Origin: Hyphomicrobiales bacterium
GTDB lineage: Bacteria; Pseudomonadota; Alphaproteobacteria; Rhizobiales; Rhizobiaceae
Reading direction: 5' to 3'
NCBI GenBank assembly: GCA_900471525.1
Contig: UCEZ01000034.1
Coordinates: 58,856-122,855 of the forward strand
Length of the DNA stretch: 64,000 nt
The translations under genes were made by a program, and so were the position numbers. Under the pieces are notes generated by a model. The model saw only the letters and a program-made list of their open reading frames with translations. It did not search any database and was not told the origin of the DNA. This document shows, one piece after another, positions 11,779 to 20,470 of this stretch (position 1 is its first letter; every line of letters begins with the position of its first letter).

Positions 11779-12594
11779 TTAGTGAGCGAACGCTGCCTGC
11801 TCGTCCTTGATGCGCTGGATTTCCCGGCTGCGCGACACGACGGACGCAATCAGCACGCCGATGGCGACGATGCCGATCAGGATGGTGCAGACCGCGTTGA
11901 TCTCGGGTGTCACGCCCAACCGAACCTGGCTGTAGATCCGCATCGGCAACGTGGTGGCGCCCGGCCCCGAGGTGAAGCTCGAAATCACCAGGTCGTCCAG
12001 CGACAGCGTGAAGGCGAGAACCCAGCCGGAAAACACCGCCGGTGCGATCACGGGCAGGGTCACCTGCAGGAAGGTGGCGACCGGCGTGGCGCCGAGATCC
12101 ATCGCAGCCTCCTCGATCGAGCGATCGAAGCTGAGGAGCCGCGATTGCACGACGACGGCGACGAAGCACATGGTGAAGGTGATGTGCGCCAAAGTCAGTG
12201 TCCAGAAGCCGCGATCGAAGCCGATGGCAACGAACAGAAGCAACATCGACAGGCCGGTAATGACTTCCGGCATGACCAGCGGCGCATAGATCATACCAGA
12301 AAACAGCATGCGGCCGCGAAAGCGCGTGTAGCGCGTCATGGCAAGAGCCGCCATTGTGCCGAGAACCGTCGCGACCGTCGCCGAAATCAGGCCGACGCGA
12401 ACGGTGACCCAGGCTGCATCGAGAAGCGCCTGATTGTGAAGGAGCTGCACGTACCATTTGGTCGAGAAACCCGCCCAGACGGTGACCAACTTGGACTCGT
12501 TGAAGGAGAAGATCACCAGCAGCACGATCGGCAGGTACAGAAAGGCAAAGCCGAGGACGATCGAGGCGATATTGAAACGGGACCAGCGCTGCAT
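11779..12594 (-). CDS. potI: Putrescine ABC transporter permease PotI
   Basis: A 271-residue inner-membrane permease with about six transmembrane helices and the permease EAA loop EEAAMDLGATPVATFLQVTLP, which docks on the ATPase. Length and the TSGPGATTLPMRIYSQVR segment fit PotC/PotI of polyamine importers. It is the last gene of a potF-potG-potH-potI operon; potH ends only 2 bp upstream, implying coupled translation. With PotH it forms the channel for putrescine delivered by PotF, energised by PotG. Spermidine-type specificity cannot be excluded from the permease alone, but the operon and a puuAB locus in the same window favour putrescine. Confidence 0.9.
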   Translation of the reverse strand: MQRWSRFNIASIVLGFAFLYLPIVLLVIFSFNESKLVTVWAGFSTKWYVQLLHNQALLDAAWVTVRVGLISATVATVLGTMAALAMTRYTRFRGRMLFSGMIYAPLVMPEVITGLSMLLLFVAIGFDRGFWTLTLAHITFTMCFVAVVVQSRLLSFDRSIEEAAMDLGATPVATFLQVTLPVIAPAVFSGWVLAFTLSLDDLVISSFTSGPGATTLPMRIYSQVRLGVTPEINAVCTILIGIVAIGVLIASVVSRSREIQRIKDEQAAFAH

Positions 12595-12596
12595 GA

Positions 12597-13508
12597 CTAT
12601 CTCCCCTCGCCGTCGGCTTTGGCCTGGGCATGCTGGAAGAACATGATCGGCACCACCAGGATGAGCAGAAGAATAGTCGCAACCGCCGCAGAAACCGGCC
12701 AGTCGCGGTTGGCGTTGAACTCATTCCAGAGCGTCTTGCCGATCATCAGCGTCTCCGAACCGCCAAGCAGGTCCGGGATAACGAACTCACCGACGGCCGG
12801 AATGAAGACGAGCATGCAGCCGGCGACCACGCCGGGCATGGAGAGCGGGAACGTGACGCGCCAGAAAGCCCGGATCGGCGTGCAGCCGAGATCCTGTGCC
12901 GCCTCTGTCAGGCTGTGATCCATCTTTTCCAGCGACGAATAGATCGGCAGAACCATGAAGGGCAGATAGGAATAGACGATACCAATATAGATCGCCCAGT
13001 TGGTGTTGAGGATGATCAGCGGCTGATCGATCAGCCCGAGCGTCAAGAGCAGCTGATTGAAAAGCCCCTCGGGCTTCAGGATGGCGATCCAGGCGTAGAC
13101 GCGGATCAGGAAGCTTGTCCAGAACGGAAGGATGACCAGCATCAGCAACGTCGGGCGGATGGTGTTCGGCGCCTGCGCCATGCCGTAAGCCACGGGATAG
13201 GCGATCAGCAGCGTCAGGAATGTCGACACGGCGGCGATCCAGAGGCTGGAGCCATAGGCCTTGGCGTAGAGCGCGTCTTCGGTCAGCCAGATGTAATTGT
13301 CGATCGAGAACTGCTTGATGTTGTCGATGAACCCGCCGATGCCGGACGCCAGATCGAAGACCGGCAGATAAGGCGGCATCGCGACGGCGGTTTCCGACAG
13401 CGAAATCCGGATGACGATGAAGAAGGGGATCAGGAAAAAGAACAGCAGCCAGGCATAGGGGATGATGATCACCAGCCGGTTGAACAATGCTGAGCCGAAT
13501 TTTGACAT
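12597..13508 (-). CDS. potH: Putrescine ABC transporter permease PotH
   Basis: A 303-residue inner-membrane permease, partner of PotI. It has a hydrophobic helix at residues 8-32, a long periplasmic loop, then five further helices. The EAA loop TEAAQDLGCTPIRAFWRVTFP lies near residue 210. The sequence GEFVIPDLLGGSETLMIGKTLW is characteristic of PotB/PotH permeases. The gene starts 4 bp after potG and ends 2 bp before potI. Confidence 0.92.
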   Translation of the reverse strand: MSKFGSALFNRLVIIIPYAWLLFFFLIPFFIVIRISLSETAVAMPPYLPVFDLASGIGGFIDNIKQFSIDNYIWLTEDALYAKAYGSSLWIAAVSTFLTLLIAYPVAYGMAQAPNTIRPTLLMLVILPFWTSFLIRVYAWIAILKPEGLFNQLLLTLGLIDQPLIILNTNWAIYIGIVYSYLPFMVLPIYSSLEKMDHSLTEAAQDLGCTPIRAFWRVTFPLSMPGVVAGCMLVFIPAVGEFVIPDLLGGSETLMIGKTLWNEFNANRDWPVSAAVATILLLILVVPIMFFQHAQAKADGEGR

Positions 13509-13512
13509 GGTC

Positions 13513-14658
13513 TTAATCCTTCAGCACGACGCCGGCATTTTCATCGAAGGAAATCCAGACTTCCTGGTCGTAACCGAGCGGGTCTTCGACCGCGCGAACG
13601 GCGTTCAGGGACGACGCCTTGATCACCTTGCCGTCCTTCAGCTTGACGTGAAAAACCGTCATGTCGCCGAGATAGCCGATATCCCAGATTTCGCCCTGCG
13701 CGGCGTTGAGCGGCGCACAGGCGGGCCGATCGCGGCCGACACGGATCTTTTCCGGCCGGACGGCAAACCCGGCCTTGGCGCCGACGGCGGGCGGTTCGGA
13801 CGATGCAACGCGAACCGTAAAGCCGGTTTCCGTCGCGATCTCGACCGTGCCATTGCCAACGGAGGAAACCGTGCCATCGAAAATATTCACGTCGCCGATG
13901 AAATCGGCCACGAAACGCGAATTCGGCGCCTCGTAGATTTCCGGCGGCGTTGCGACCTGCACGACCTTTCCATGCGCCATGACGGCGATGCGGTCGGCCA
14001 TGGTCATCGCCTCTTCCTGGTCATGGGTAACGACGACGAAGGTGAGGCCGAGTTCCTGCTGCAGGTCCATCAGCTCGAACTGCGTTTCCTCACGCAGTTT
14101 CTTGTCGAGTGCGCCGAGTGGCTCGTCGAGCAAAAGCACCTTCGGCCGCTTGGCAAGCGAGCGGGCGAGCGCGACGCGCTGGCGCTGGCCGCCGGACAAC
14201 TGATGCGGCTTGCGTTTCGAGAATTTGTCGAGCTTGACCAGTTTCAGCATCTGGTCGACGCGTTCGGCGATATCGGCTTTGGGCATGCCGTCCTGCTTGA
14301 GACCGAATGCGATGTTGTTTTCGACCGTCATATGCGGAAACAGCGCGTAGGACTGGAACATCATGTTGACCGGCCGCTTGTAGGGCGGGATGCCGGCAAG
14401 GCTTTGTCCATCAAGAATGATCTCGCCCGAGGTCGGCTGTTCGAAGCCGGCGAGCATTCGCAGGAGCGTGGATTTTCCGCAGCCCGAGGCGCCGAGCAGC
14501 GCGAAGAATTCGCGGGGGTAGATATTCAGCGACAAATCATCGACGGCGACGAAATCGCCGAATTTCTTGGTGACATTCTTGACGGCAATGAACGGTACGG
14601 ATTTGGGGTCTGCCCATGGGGCAAAGGAACGCCGGATACTGCCAAGTGACTTCATCAT
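13513..14658 (-). CDS. potG: Putrescine ABC transporter ATP-binding protein PotG
   Basis: A 381-residue ABC ATPase that powers the PotHI permease. Walker A is GASGCGKST (about residues 56-64); Q-loop in FQSYALFPHMTV; signature LSGGQRQRVALARS; Walker B VLLLDEPLGALD; switch His in VVTHDQEEAM. The C-terminal TOBE-type regulatory domain (about 250-375) is typical of polyamine and sugar importers. It starts with two consecutive ATG codons (14658 or 14655). An attenuator-like hairpin separates it from potF, so the ATPase and permeases are probably made at lower levels than the binding protein. Confidence 0.92.
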   Translation of the reverse strand: MMKSLGSIRRSFAPWADPKSVPFIAVKNVTKKFGDFVAVDDLSLNIYPREFFALLGASGCGKSTLLRMLAGFEQPTSGEIILDGQSLAGIPPYKRPVNMMFQSYALFPHMTVENNIAFGLKQDGMPKADIAERVDQMLKLVKLDKFSKRKPHQLSGGQRQRVALARSLAKRPKVLLLDEPLGALDKKLREETQFELMDLQQELGLTFVVVTHDQEEAMTMADRIAVMAHGKVVQVATPPEIYEAPNSRFVADFIGDVNIFDGTVSSVGNGTVEIATETGFTVRVASSEPPAVGAKAGFAVRPEKIRVGRDRPACAPLNAAQGEIWDIGYLGDMTVFHVKLKDGKVIKASSLNAVRAVEDPLGYDQEVWISFDENAGVVLKD

Positions 14659-14712
14659 CTATCCCCGAATGACATGCACAAGCGGTCGCCTTTTTCATTC
14701 CCCGACGGACCG

Positions 14713-14748
14713 CAAAAGAAAATTGCCCGGACTTTCAGATCCGGGCAA
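14713..14748 (-). terminator. Attenuator-like hairpin between potF and potG
   Basis: On the minus strand TTGCCCGGA and TCCGGGCAA pair as a perfect 9-bp stem with an 8-nt loop, followed by TTTTCTTTT, 12 bp after the potF stop codon. It would terminate part of the transcription and protect the potF mRNA 3' end, giving an excess of binding protein. Confidence 0.7.
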
Positions 14749-14759
14749 CTCTTTTCGAC

Positions 14760-15854
14760 TTACTGGCCGGTGACCACTTTGGTCCAGAGCCGCGTCACCA
14801 GACGCTGCGATTTGGCATCATATGGCGTGACCGTGAAGAGCTTGGCCAGCACCTCGGGCGTCGGATAGATCGCCGTATCGTCGAGCACTTCCTTGTCGAT
14901 GAACTGCTGCGAGGCCTTGTTGCCGTTGGCATAGAAGACGACGTTGGAAGCCTTGGCGACGACCTCCGGCTTCATCATGTAGTTCAGGAACTCATGCGCC
15001 TCGACGACATGCGGCGCATCGGCTGGGATGGCCATGACGTCAAACCACATCTGCGCGCCGGTCGGCGGGATGACATAGTTCACCGTCACGCCAGCCTTTG
15101 CTTCGGCTGCGCGATCGCGTGCCTGGAAGACGTCGCCGGAATAGCCAACGGCAAGGCAAATATCGCCGTTGGCGAGTGCATTGATATATTCCGACGAGTG
15201 GAATTTACGGACATAGGGACGGATGGACGTCAGGAGCTCCTCGGCCTTCTTGAGGTCGTCCGGGCTGCGGCTATCGGGATCGAGACCAAGATAGGACAGC
15301 GCCGACGGCAGGACGTCGGAAGCGGAATCGAGGATGTGGATGCCGCAATCCTTGAATTTCGCGGCAACTTCCGGCTTGAAGATGACATCCCAGGTCGGCG
15401 GCTCGTCCGTGCCGAGGATCTGCTTCACCTTCTCGACATTATAGCCGATGCCGGTGGTTCCCCACATGTAGTCGACCGCATATTCGTTGCCGGGATCGTA
15501 TTTCTGGATGCGTTCGGAAATCACGTCCCACATATTGGAAAGGTTCGGCAGCTTTGACTTGTCGAGCTTCTGGAAGACGCCCGCCGCGATCTGGCGCTGC
15601 AGGAAGCTTGCCGTCGGCACGACGACGTCATATCCGGTGCCGCCCGCAAGCAGCTTGGTCTCGAGGATCTCGTTGCTGTCGAAGACGTCGTAGACGACCT
15701 TGATGCCGGTTTCCTTGGTGAAGTCTTCGAGAATGCTGGCATCGATATAATCGGACCAGTTGTAGACGTTGACGACGCGCTCCTGCGCGGTGGCAATCGT
15801 TGCGGACCCGCTCAGGATCAACGCGGCAAAGGCGGTGGCAATCTTACGCGACAT
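14760..15854 (-). CDS. potF: Putrescine-binding periplasmic protein PotF
   Basis: A 364-residue solute-binding protein with a Sec signal peptide (residues 1-23, cleavage after ATA or TAQ). The mature start RVVNVYNWSDYIDASILEDF is the hallmark of PotD/PotF proteins. Further family segments are GYDVVVPTASFLQRQI, YMWGTTGIGYN and CLAVGYSGDV; the Trp, Asp and Tyr residues there line the polyamine pocket in characterised homologues. First gene of the potFGHI operon, with RBS AAGGGGA upstream of the ATG at 15854. Putrescine rather than spermidine specificity is inferred from overall resemblance to PotF. Confidence 0.92.
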   Translation of the reverse strand: MSRKIATAFAALILSGSATIATAQERVVNVYNWSDYIDASILEDFTKETGIKVVYDVFDSNEILETKLLAGGTGYDVVVPTASFLQRQIAAGVFQKLDKSKLPNLSNMWDVISERIQKYDPGNEYAVDYMWGTTGIGYNVEKVKQILGTDEPPTWDVIFKPEVAAKFKDCGIHILDSASDVLPSALSYLGLDPDSRSPDDLKKAEELLTSIRPYVRKFHSSEYINALANGDICLAVGYSGDVFQARDRAAEAKAGVTVNYVIPPTGAQMWFDVMAIPADAPHVVEAHEFLNYMMKPEVVAKASNVVFYANGNKASQQFIDKEVLDDTAIYPTPEVLAKLFTVTPYDAKSQRLVTRLWTKVVTGQ

Positions 15855-16198
15855 GGAATTCCCCTTGATTTTATTGGGTCAGTCTAGGCACGCCGCCGTC
15901 GCCTGCCTGTCTGCCCCTCCGTATGCGCGTTTGGAAGTTAGGCATGTTTTTCGACAACCACAAGCGCTTTTACTGCTCCGGCGCGGCCATTCGTCGGCTT
16001 CCGAAATTTTAGCGGCCACTGGCAAAAGCCGAATCTTTTCAGTGCGGCACGATCCCTCGACAAGACGAGCAATCACGCCTTCAACGCGCATTAACCATAA
16101 GCTTAAATCGATCCTTAACGTTGGCATTTACGATTGCTTAACCATACCCGGAATGCGATTTTGCGCCGCAACGGTTATGCGTTTCGGAGTTGACCATC
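15855..16198. other. Divergent promoter region of potF and the desaturase gene
   Basis: A 344-bp gap without a credible gene. Its right half is AT-rich and contains two copies of TTAACCAT (16091-16098 and 16138-16145), the half-site form often seen in CtrA targets, plus TTAA at 16103 and 16115. None of these TTAA pairs has the N7 spacing. Confidence 0.5.
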
Positions 16199-17152
16199 AT
16201 GAGTGCGAAGTCGCCGAGGATCGATCCCCGGGAATTGAAGCGGCTGTCCTTGCTGCAACCGCATAGAACGCTTCTCGCCATTGGCTTCGACTGGGCGCTG
16301 ATTGCCGGAGCCGTTGCGTTCAGCAAATATATGCAGCATCCGCTTGCCTATCTCGCGGCAGTGTTGATCATTTCAGGGCGCATGCACGCATTCGGCTGCC
16401 TGATGCACGAGGCGGCCCACTATCGCATCATCAAGAACCGCAAGGCGAGTGACTGGTTAAGCGACCTCTTGCTCGCTTGGCCGATCATGGCGACCGTCGA
16501 TGGCTACCGCATGAATCATCTCGCCCATCACCAGCACATCAATACCGACAATGACCCGGACTGGGTTTCCAAGCTCGGCATGACGCAATTCACCTTCCCG
16601 CAGAAAGTCTGGCGCGGTGTGGTGCAATTGCTCGGCTATCTCGTGGCGGTCAATTCGGTTCGCGATATCCTGCATATGGCCAAGCGCATCGCCAAGCACG
16701 ATCGCTCGACGCGGACCTACAAGGCGCTGCGAATCAGCTTCTATGTCGCTGCAGCCGTGATCTTCTCGGTCTTCGGCCTCTGGACTGATTTCACACTCTA
16801 CTGGCTGGTTCCGTTCTTCACGTTCTTCTGCCTTTTCCTCTATGTCCGCAGCGTTGCCGAGCATTTCGGAAGCATGGATTATTCGGACGAACTCGGCAGT
16901 TCGCGCACGGTCTATCCCTACTTCTGGGAAAAGTTGTTCTTCGCGCCCCACAACATCAACTATCATCTAGAGCACCATCTTTATCCGGGCGTGCCCTACT
17001 ACAATCTGCCCGAACTACATGCGGTTTTGATGCGGAATCCAAACTATGCCGCCAGGGCGCATATCACGCGCGGTTACACAACGGGCCTTGCTTCCGAGTG
17101 CTTTGCACCCGGCGCGCCGCTGTTGCCGGCCCACCATCCCGTCAGCTACTGA
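16199..17152 (+). CDS. Fatty acid desaturase family protein
   Basis: A 317-residue membrane di-iron desaturase/hydroxylase. Three histidine boxes are visible: HEAAH (about residue 71), HLAHHQH (about 107) and the C-terminal EHHLYPGVPYYNLPELH (about 259); together they bind the two iron atoms. Hydrophobic pairs of helices lie before box 1 and between boxes 2 and 3. The ATG at 16199 is chosen because CGGAG lies about 9 nt upstream; an in-frame TTG at 16190 is less likely. The gene abuts the convergent regulator gene with no spacer. Substrate may be a membrane lipid acyl chain or a carotenoid-like or hydrocarbon molecule; sequence does not decide. Confidence 0.85.
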   Translation: MSAKSPRIDPRELKRLSLLQPHRTLLAIGFDWALIAGAVAFSKYMQHPLAYLAAVLIISGRMHAFGCLMHEAAHYRIIKNRKASDWLSDLLLAWPIMATVDGYRMNHLAHHQHINTDNDPDWVSKLGMTQFTFPQKVWRGVVQLLGYLVAVNSVRDILHMAKRIAKHDRSTRTYKALRISFYVAAAVIFSVFGLWTDFTLYWLVPFFTFFCLFLYVRSVAEHFGSMDYSDELGSSRTVYPYFWEKLFFAPHNINYHLEHHLYPGVPYYNLPELHAVLMRNPNYAARAHITRGYTTGLASECFAPGAPLLPAHHPVSY

Positions 17153-18562
17153 CTACTGGAAATCAAAGGCGCTCAGGCCTGTCACCATTTCGTCAAGCCC
17201 CAACGGCCTGGTGACCGGCGGCTCGGCGCGGGCAAGACAGCCTTGCCGCTCGCAGAGCCGGCAAGCTGTGCCGCCGGCCACGGTCACAAGCGGCGCGTCG
17301 CCATAGACGGTTTCCGCGGCATGGCCCGCATCGCAGCCGATGAGGATCGCCGTGCGTCGAATGCGCTCCTGAAAGTTTGCCCGCGGGCCTTCGACCGTCC
17401 GGGCAATCGTCAGAAACTCCGCACTCCCGAAAACCTCCACGCGATCTACCAGAACCTGCCCGGCTTGCGAAAAGGCTGCGTGGATATTGAGTTTCGGACA
17501 GTTGCCGCCGAACCGCGCCGTTGGAAAACCCTGCGCGCCGGATTTGCGCAGACGATGTCCGGCCTGATCGGCCTCCATCAAGAAGAACGCCAGCCCCGAA
17601 GCGCCCGGACGCTGCAGCGTCACCAAGCGGTTCGCCGCCTGCTCGAACGAAATCTGGAACCGAGCGCTCAAGACATCGATATCGTATTTCGTCCGCTGCG
17701 CTGCCGAAAGAAACGCGCCATAGGGCATCATGATCGCATGCGCGGCGTAACGAGCGAGTTCGAAGCGGCCAATGCGCCGCGCCTCGCCGGTTGAAAACGC
17801 CAGTTGGTCAAGGTCGGTTGCGATCGCCTCCGGAAATGCGATCTGGGACGCTTCCATGGCGATTTCGCGCAGTTGATCCTGGGCGGAAAGCCGCTCGGAT
17901 AAAAACAGCCGCATGGAATGACGATCGAAGCGGCGGCGCAGATCGGGCATGACGTGGACCGGCAGGGTACGGACCGTCAGGCCATGTTCCTTGCGCAACC
18001 AGTTCTTCAGCGCCCCGGCAAGATCGTCGCCGGGCGAAAGCAGCGCATGGAATGCTTCAGCCGCTTCGTCGATGCGCGCAAAATAATGCGGGCGGTTTTC
18101 GAAGATGTCGCGCACCTCGTCCATCGGCAGGCGCGCATCCGACAATGCCGCCATATGCCCCTGACCGGACAAGAGCCCGCTCAGGTCCTTCAGCCGCGAA
18201 GATTGCTCGCGATAGGCGCGATAGAGCTTGAGGATGCCCATAGCTGCATTGGGCGCCGCCTCCGCCACCTCGATCAGTTCCTGATCGCCCGGCAATTCAC
18301 CTGAGAGCAACGGATCGGCAAACATCTCGCGCAGTTGCGCGACGCTGCCGGAGGCCTCGCCCTGCAATTCGTCGAGATCGACCTTGTAGACCGAGGCAAG
18401 CTTCAGGAGTAGCTGCACGGTCAACGGCCGCTGGTTGCGTTCGATCAGGTTGAGATAGGACGGCGAGATGCCGAGCGCCTCGGCCATCGCTGTCTGCGTC
18501 AGCGACAGGCCATTGCGGATCCGCCGCACGCGGGCTCCGGCGAAAATCTTGTTTTCAGCCAT
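17153..18562 (-). CDS. ScfR/RamB-type XRE regulator with IrrE-like domain
   Basis: A 469-residue regulator. Residues 8-65 form an XRE helix-turn-helix (LSLTQTAMAEALGISPSYLN). A central domain (about 170-300) resembles the ImmA/IrrE fold, but the metalloprotease HExxH motif is absent (the corresponding stretch reads IGRFELARYAAHAIM), so it is probably a sensor, not a protease. The C-terminus has clustered cysteines (CDAGH, then CRLCERQGC), matching the DUF2083 region of short-chain acyl-CoA regulators. RamB of actinobacteria, a relative, controls isocitrate lyase. Here it is divergent from aceA with an array of TTTACA-like sites between them, so it very likely controls aceA in response to acetate or acyl-CoA. 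Confidence 0.85.
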   Translation of the reverse strand: MAENKIFAGARVRRIRNGLSLTQTAMAEALGISPSYLNLIERNQRPLTVQLLLKLASVYKVDLDELQGEASGSVAQLREMFADPLLSGELPGDQELIEVAEAAPNAAMGILKLYRAYREQSSRLKDLSGLLSGQGHMAALSDARLPMDEVRDIFENRPHYFARIDEAAEAFHALLSPGDDLAGALKNWLRKEHGLTVRTLPVHVMPDLRRRFDRHSMRLFLSERLSAQDQLREIAMEASQIAFPEAIATDLDQLAFSTGEARRIGRFELARYAAHAIMMPYGAFLSAAQRTKYDIDVLSARFQISFEQAANRLVTLQRPGASGLAFFLMEADQAGHRLRKSGAQGFPTARFGGNCPKLNIHAAFSQAGQVLVDRVEVFGSAEFLTIARTVEGPRANFQERIRRTAILIGCDAGHAAETVYGDAPLVTVAGGTACRLCERQGCLARAEPPVTRPLGLDEMVTGLSAFDFQ

Positions 18563-18792
18563 TTGTCATGCCTTTTACAATTTTTGACCAGAAGCACTTG
18601 TTTACAGAATTTACAAAATTACAGAAGCCACCTGTAAAAGACAAGACATGATAACCCTTTTCAATGCGGTAATAATCCTTTTGTTCTGGCGACATTGTGC
18701 AGCGCATTGTAAAACCAGTTACATCAAATTCGAAGTTTGAACGGCATCAAACCAAAGTCGCATGACGTTCATAAAATTGCAGGAGGATGTTT
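18563..18792. promoter_or_regulatory. Operator array between scfR-type gene and aceA
   Basis: This 230-bp divergent region holds a cluster of TTTACA/TGTAAA-like elements: TTTACAA 18574-18580, TTTACAG 18601-18607, TTTACAA 18610-18616, ATTACAG 18618-18624, CTGTAAA 18632-18638 and TTGTAAA 18707-18713. The density is far above the surrounding DNA. Several are spaced by about one helical turn. They are the obvious candidates for binding by the divergent ScfR/RamB-type regulator. Confidence 0.65.
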
Positions 18793-20082
18793 ATGACTGA
18801 TTTTTACAATCTGGTTCCCGGCGCACCACAAGGGCGTTTCGATGGCATCGAGCGCCCTTACACGGCTGAAGACGTCAAGCGGCTGCGCGGCTCCGTCCAG
18901 ATCAGGCATACGCTGGCCGAAATGGGCGCGAACCGGCTGTGGCAACTGATCCACGAAGAAGATTTCGTCAATGCACTGGGTGCGATGACGGGTAACCAGG
19001 CCATGCAGCAGGTTCGTGCAGGGCTGAAGGCAATCTACCTCTCCGGCTGGCAAGTTGCTGCCGACAGCAATACCGCATCGTCCATGTATCCGGACCAGTC
19101 GCTCTATCCGGCCAATGCCGCGCCGGAGCTTGCCCGGCGCATCAACCGCACGCTCCAGCGCGCCGACCAGATCGAGACCTCGGAGGGCAAAGGTCTTTCG
19201 GTCGATACCTGGTTCGCGCCGATCGTCGCTGATGCGGAGGCCGGTTTCGGCGGACCGTTGAACGCCTTCGAGATCATGAAGGCCTTCATCGAGGCAGGTG
19301 CTGCCGGCGTCCACTATGAGGACCAGCTGGCATCCGAAAAGAAATGTGGCCATCTGGGTGGCAAGGTCCTGATCCCGACGGCCGCTCATATCCGCAACTT
19401 GAACGCCGCGCGGCTCGCCGCCGACGTCATGGGCACGCCGACCCTCATCATCGCCCGCACGGACGCCGAGGCCGCCAAGCTCTTGACCTCTGATATCGAC
19501 GAGCGCGACCAGCCCTTCGTCGACTACGACGCCGGCCGTACCACCGAAGGCTTCTACCAGGTCAAGAACGGCATCGAGCCCTGCATTGCCCGCGCCATCG
19601 CCTATGCCCCCTATTGCGACCTGATCTGGATGGAGACCGGCAAGCCGGATCTTGAGCAGGCCCGCAAGTTCGCCGAGGCCGTGCACAAGGCACATCCGGG
19701 CAAGAAGCTCGCGTACAATTGCTCGCCGTCGTTCAATTGGAAGAAGAACCTCGACGATGCGACCATCGCCAAGTTCCAGCGGGAACTGGGCGCCATGGGT
19801 TACAAGTTCCAGTTCATCACGCTCGCCGGCTTCCACCAGCTGAACTTCGGCATGTTCGAACTGGCCCGCGGCTACAAGGACCGGCAGATGGCCGCCTATT
19901 CCGAGCTTCAGGAGGCGGAATTCGCAGCCGAGGTCAATGGCTATACCGCGACGAAGCATCAGCGCGAAGTCGGCACCGGCTATTTCGACGCCGTGTCGAT
20001 GGCGATTTCCGGCGGCAAGTCCTCGACCACTGCCATGCACGAATCGACTGAACATGAGCAATTCCGCCCGGCGGCGGAGTAA
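18793..20082 (+). CDS. aceA: Isocitrate lyase
   Basis: A 429-residue enzyme of the glyoxylate shunt, cleaving isocitrate to glyoxylate and succinate; it allows growth on acetate, fatty acids or PHB-derived acetyl-CoA. The catalytic cysteine is Cys185 in [35 protein letters not shown] and [11 protein letters not shown] are family signatures. The length is that of the short bacterial class. AGGAGG at 18781-18786 fits the ATG at 18793 (6-nt spacing) better than the adjacent ATG at 18787. The divergent regulator gene and operator array imply control by carbon source. A small gene follows 80 bp downstream past a GC-rich hairpin. Confidence 0.97.
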   Translation: MTDFYNLVPGAPQGRFDGIERPYTAEDVKRLRGSVQIRHTLAEMGANRLWQLIHEEDFVNALGAMTGNQAMQQVRAGLKAIYLSGWQVAADSNTASSMYPDQSLYPANAAPELARRINRTLQRADQIETSEGKGLSVDTWFAPIVADAEAGFGGPLNAFEIMKAFIEAGAAGVHYEDQLASEKKCGHLGGKVLIPTAAHIRNLNAARLAADVMGTPTLIIARTDAEAAKLLTSDIDERDQPFVDYDAGRTTEGFYQVKNGIEPCIARAIAYAPYCDLIWMETGKPDLEQARKFAEAVHKAHPGKKLAYNCSPSFNWKKNLDDATIAKFQRELGAMGYKFQFITLAGFHQLNFGMFELARGYKDRQMAAYSELQEAEFAAEVNGYTATKHQREVGTGYFDAVSMAISGGKSSTTAMHESTEHEQFRPAAE

Positions 20083-20088
20083 CAGACG

Positions 20089-20118
20089 TCCCTCCCTTCC
20101 TTCTAAGGCCGGGAGGGA
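20089..20118 (+). other. Hairpin between aceA and the small downstream gene
   Basis: TCCCTCCC (20089-20096) and GGGAGGGA (20111-20118) form a perfect 8-bp stem with a 14-nt loop. No T-tract follows, so an mRNA-stabilising element or weak attenuator is more likely than a terminator. Confidence 0.5.
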
Positions 20119-20162
20119 AACCGAAATACCCTTCAAGAACCCCGTACAAGAGGAGAAATGCG

Positions 20163-20414
20163 ATGACAGTCCAGACCACCATTAAGACGCATGTCAAGGA
20201 ACGGGCCGAGGAACAATCCTCAGCCATGACACCGGAACAGCAGGCAATGATCCGCATGGTCGCCAACGACCTTCACCGCCTCAACCAAGCCGTCATGAAG
20301 GCCGTCGATGCCGGCGTTTCCGTCGAGCTTGTCCGTTCGGCCAGACACCATGGCGGCGAAGGCAACTGGGGTGATCTTTTGATCCCTGTCATCGTCACAC
20401 AGGGACGCGGGTAA
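20163..20414 (+). CDS. Small conserved-type protein downstream of aceA
   Basis: An 83-residue soluble protein with no recognised domain. The centre (about residues 20-60: MTPEQQAMIRMVANDLHRLN, then AVMKAVDAGVSVELVRSARHH) is helical and amphipathic. The C-terminus contains HHGGEGNWGDLLIPVIV. It has a strong ribosome site (GAGGAG, 8 nt before ATG). It probably shares the aceA transcript. Position suggests a link to the glyoxylate shunt or its control, but nothing in the sequence shows this. Confidence 0.7.
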   Translation: MTVQTTIKTHVKERAEEQSSAMTPEQQAMIRMVANDLHRLNQAVMKAVDAGVSVELVRSARHHGGEGNWGDLLIPVIVTQGRG

Positions 20415-20430
20415 ACCTCAGTTATCTTGG

Positions 20431-20469
20431 AAGCAAAATTCGGTGCGAAAGCTACACCGGATTTTGCTT
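20431..20469. terminator. Bidirectional terminator-like inverted repeat
   Basis: AAGCAAAATTCGGTG (20431-20445) pairs with CACCGGATTTTGCTT (20455-20469) with one mismatch and a 9-nt loop. The outer stem is A/T-rich on both sides, so it can act for the aceA operon (plus) and for the toxin/immunity genes (minus), whose last stop codon is immediately adjacent. Confidence 0.6.
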
Positions 20470-20470
20470 A

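Noticed and set aside
12630..14649. Two long plus-strand frames antisense to potH and potG
   Set aside because: They are shadows of well-defined transporter genes and have no motif or start signal.
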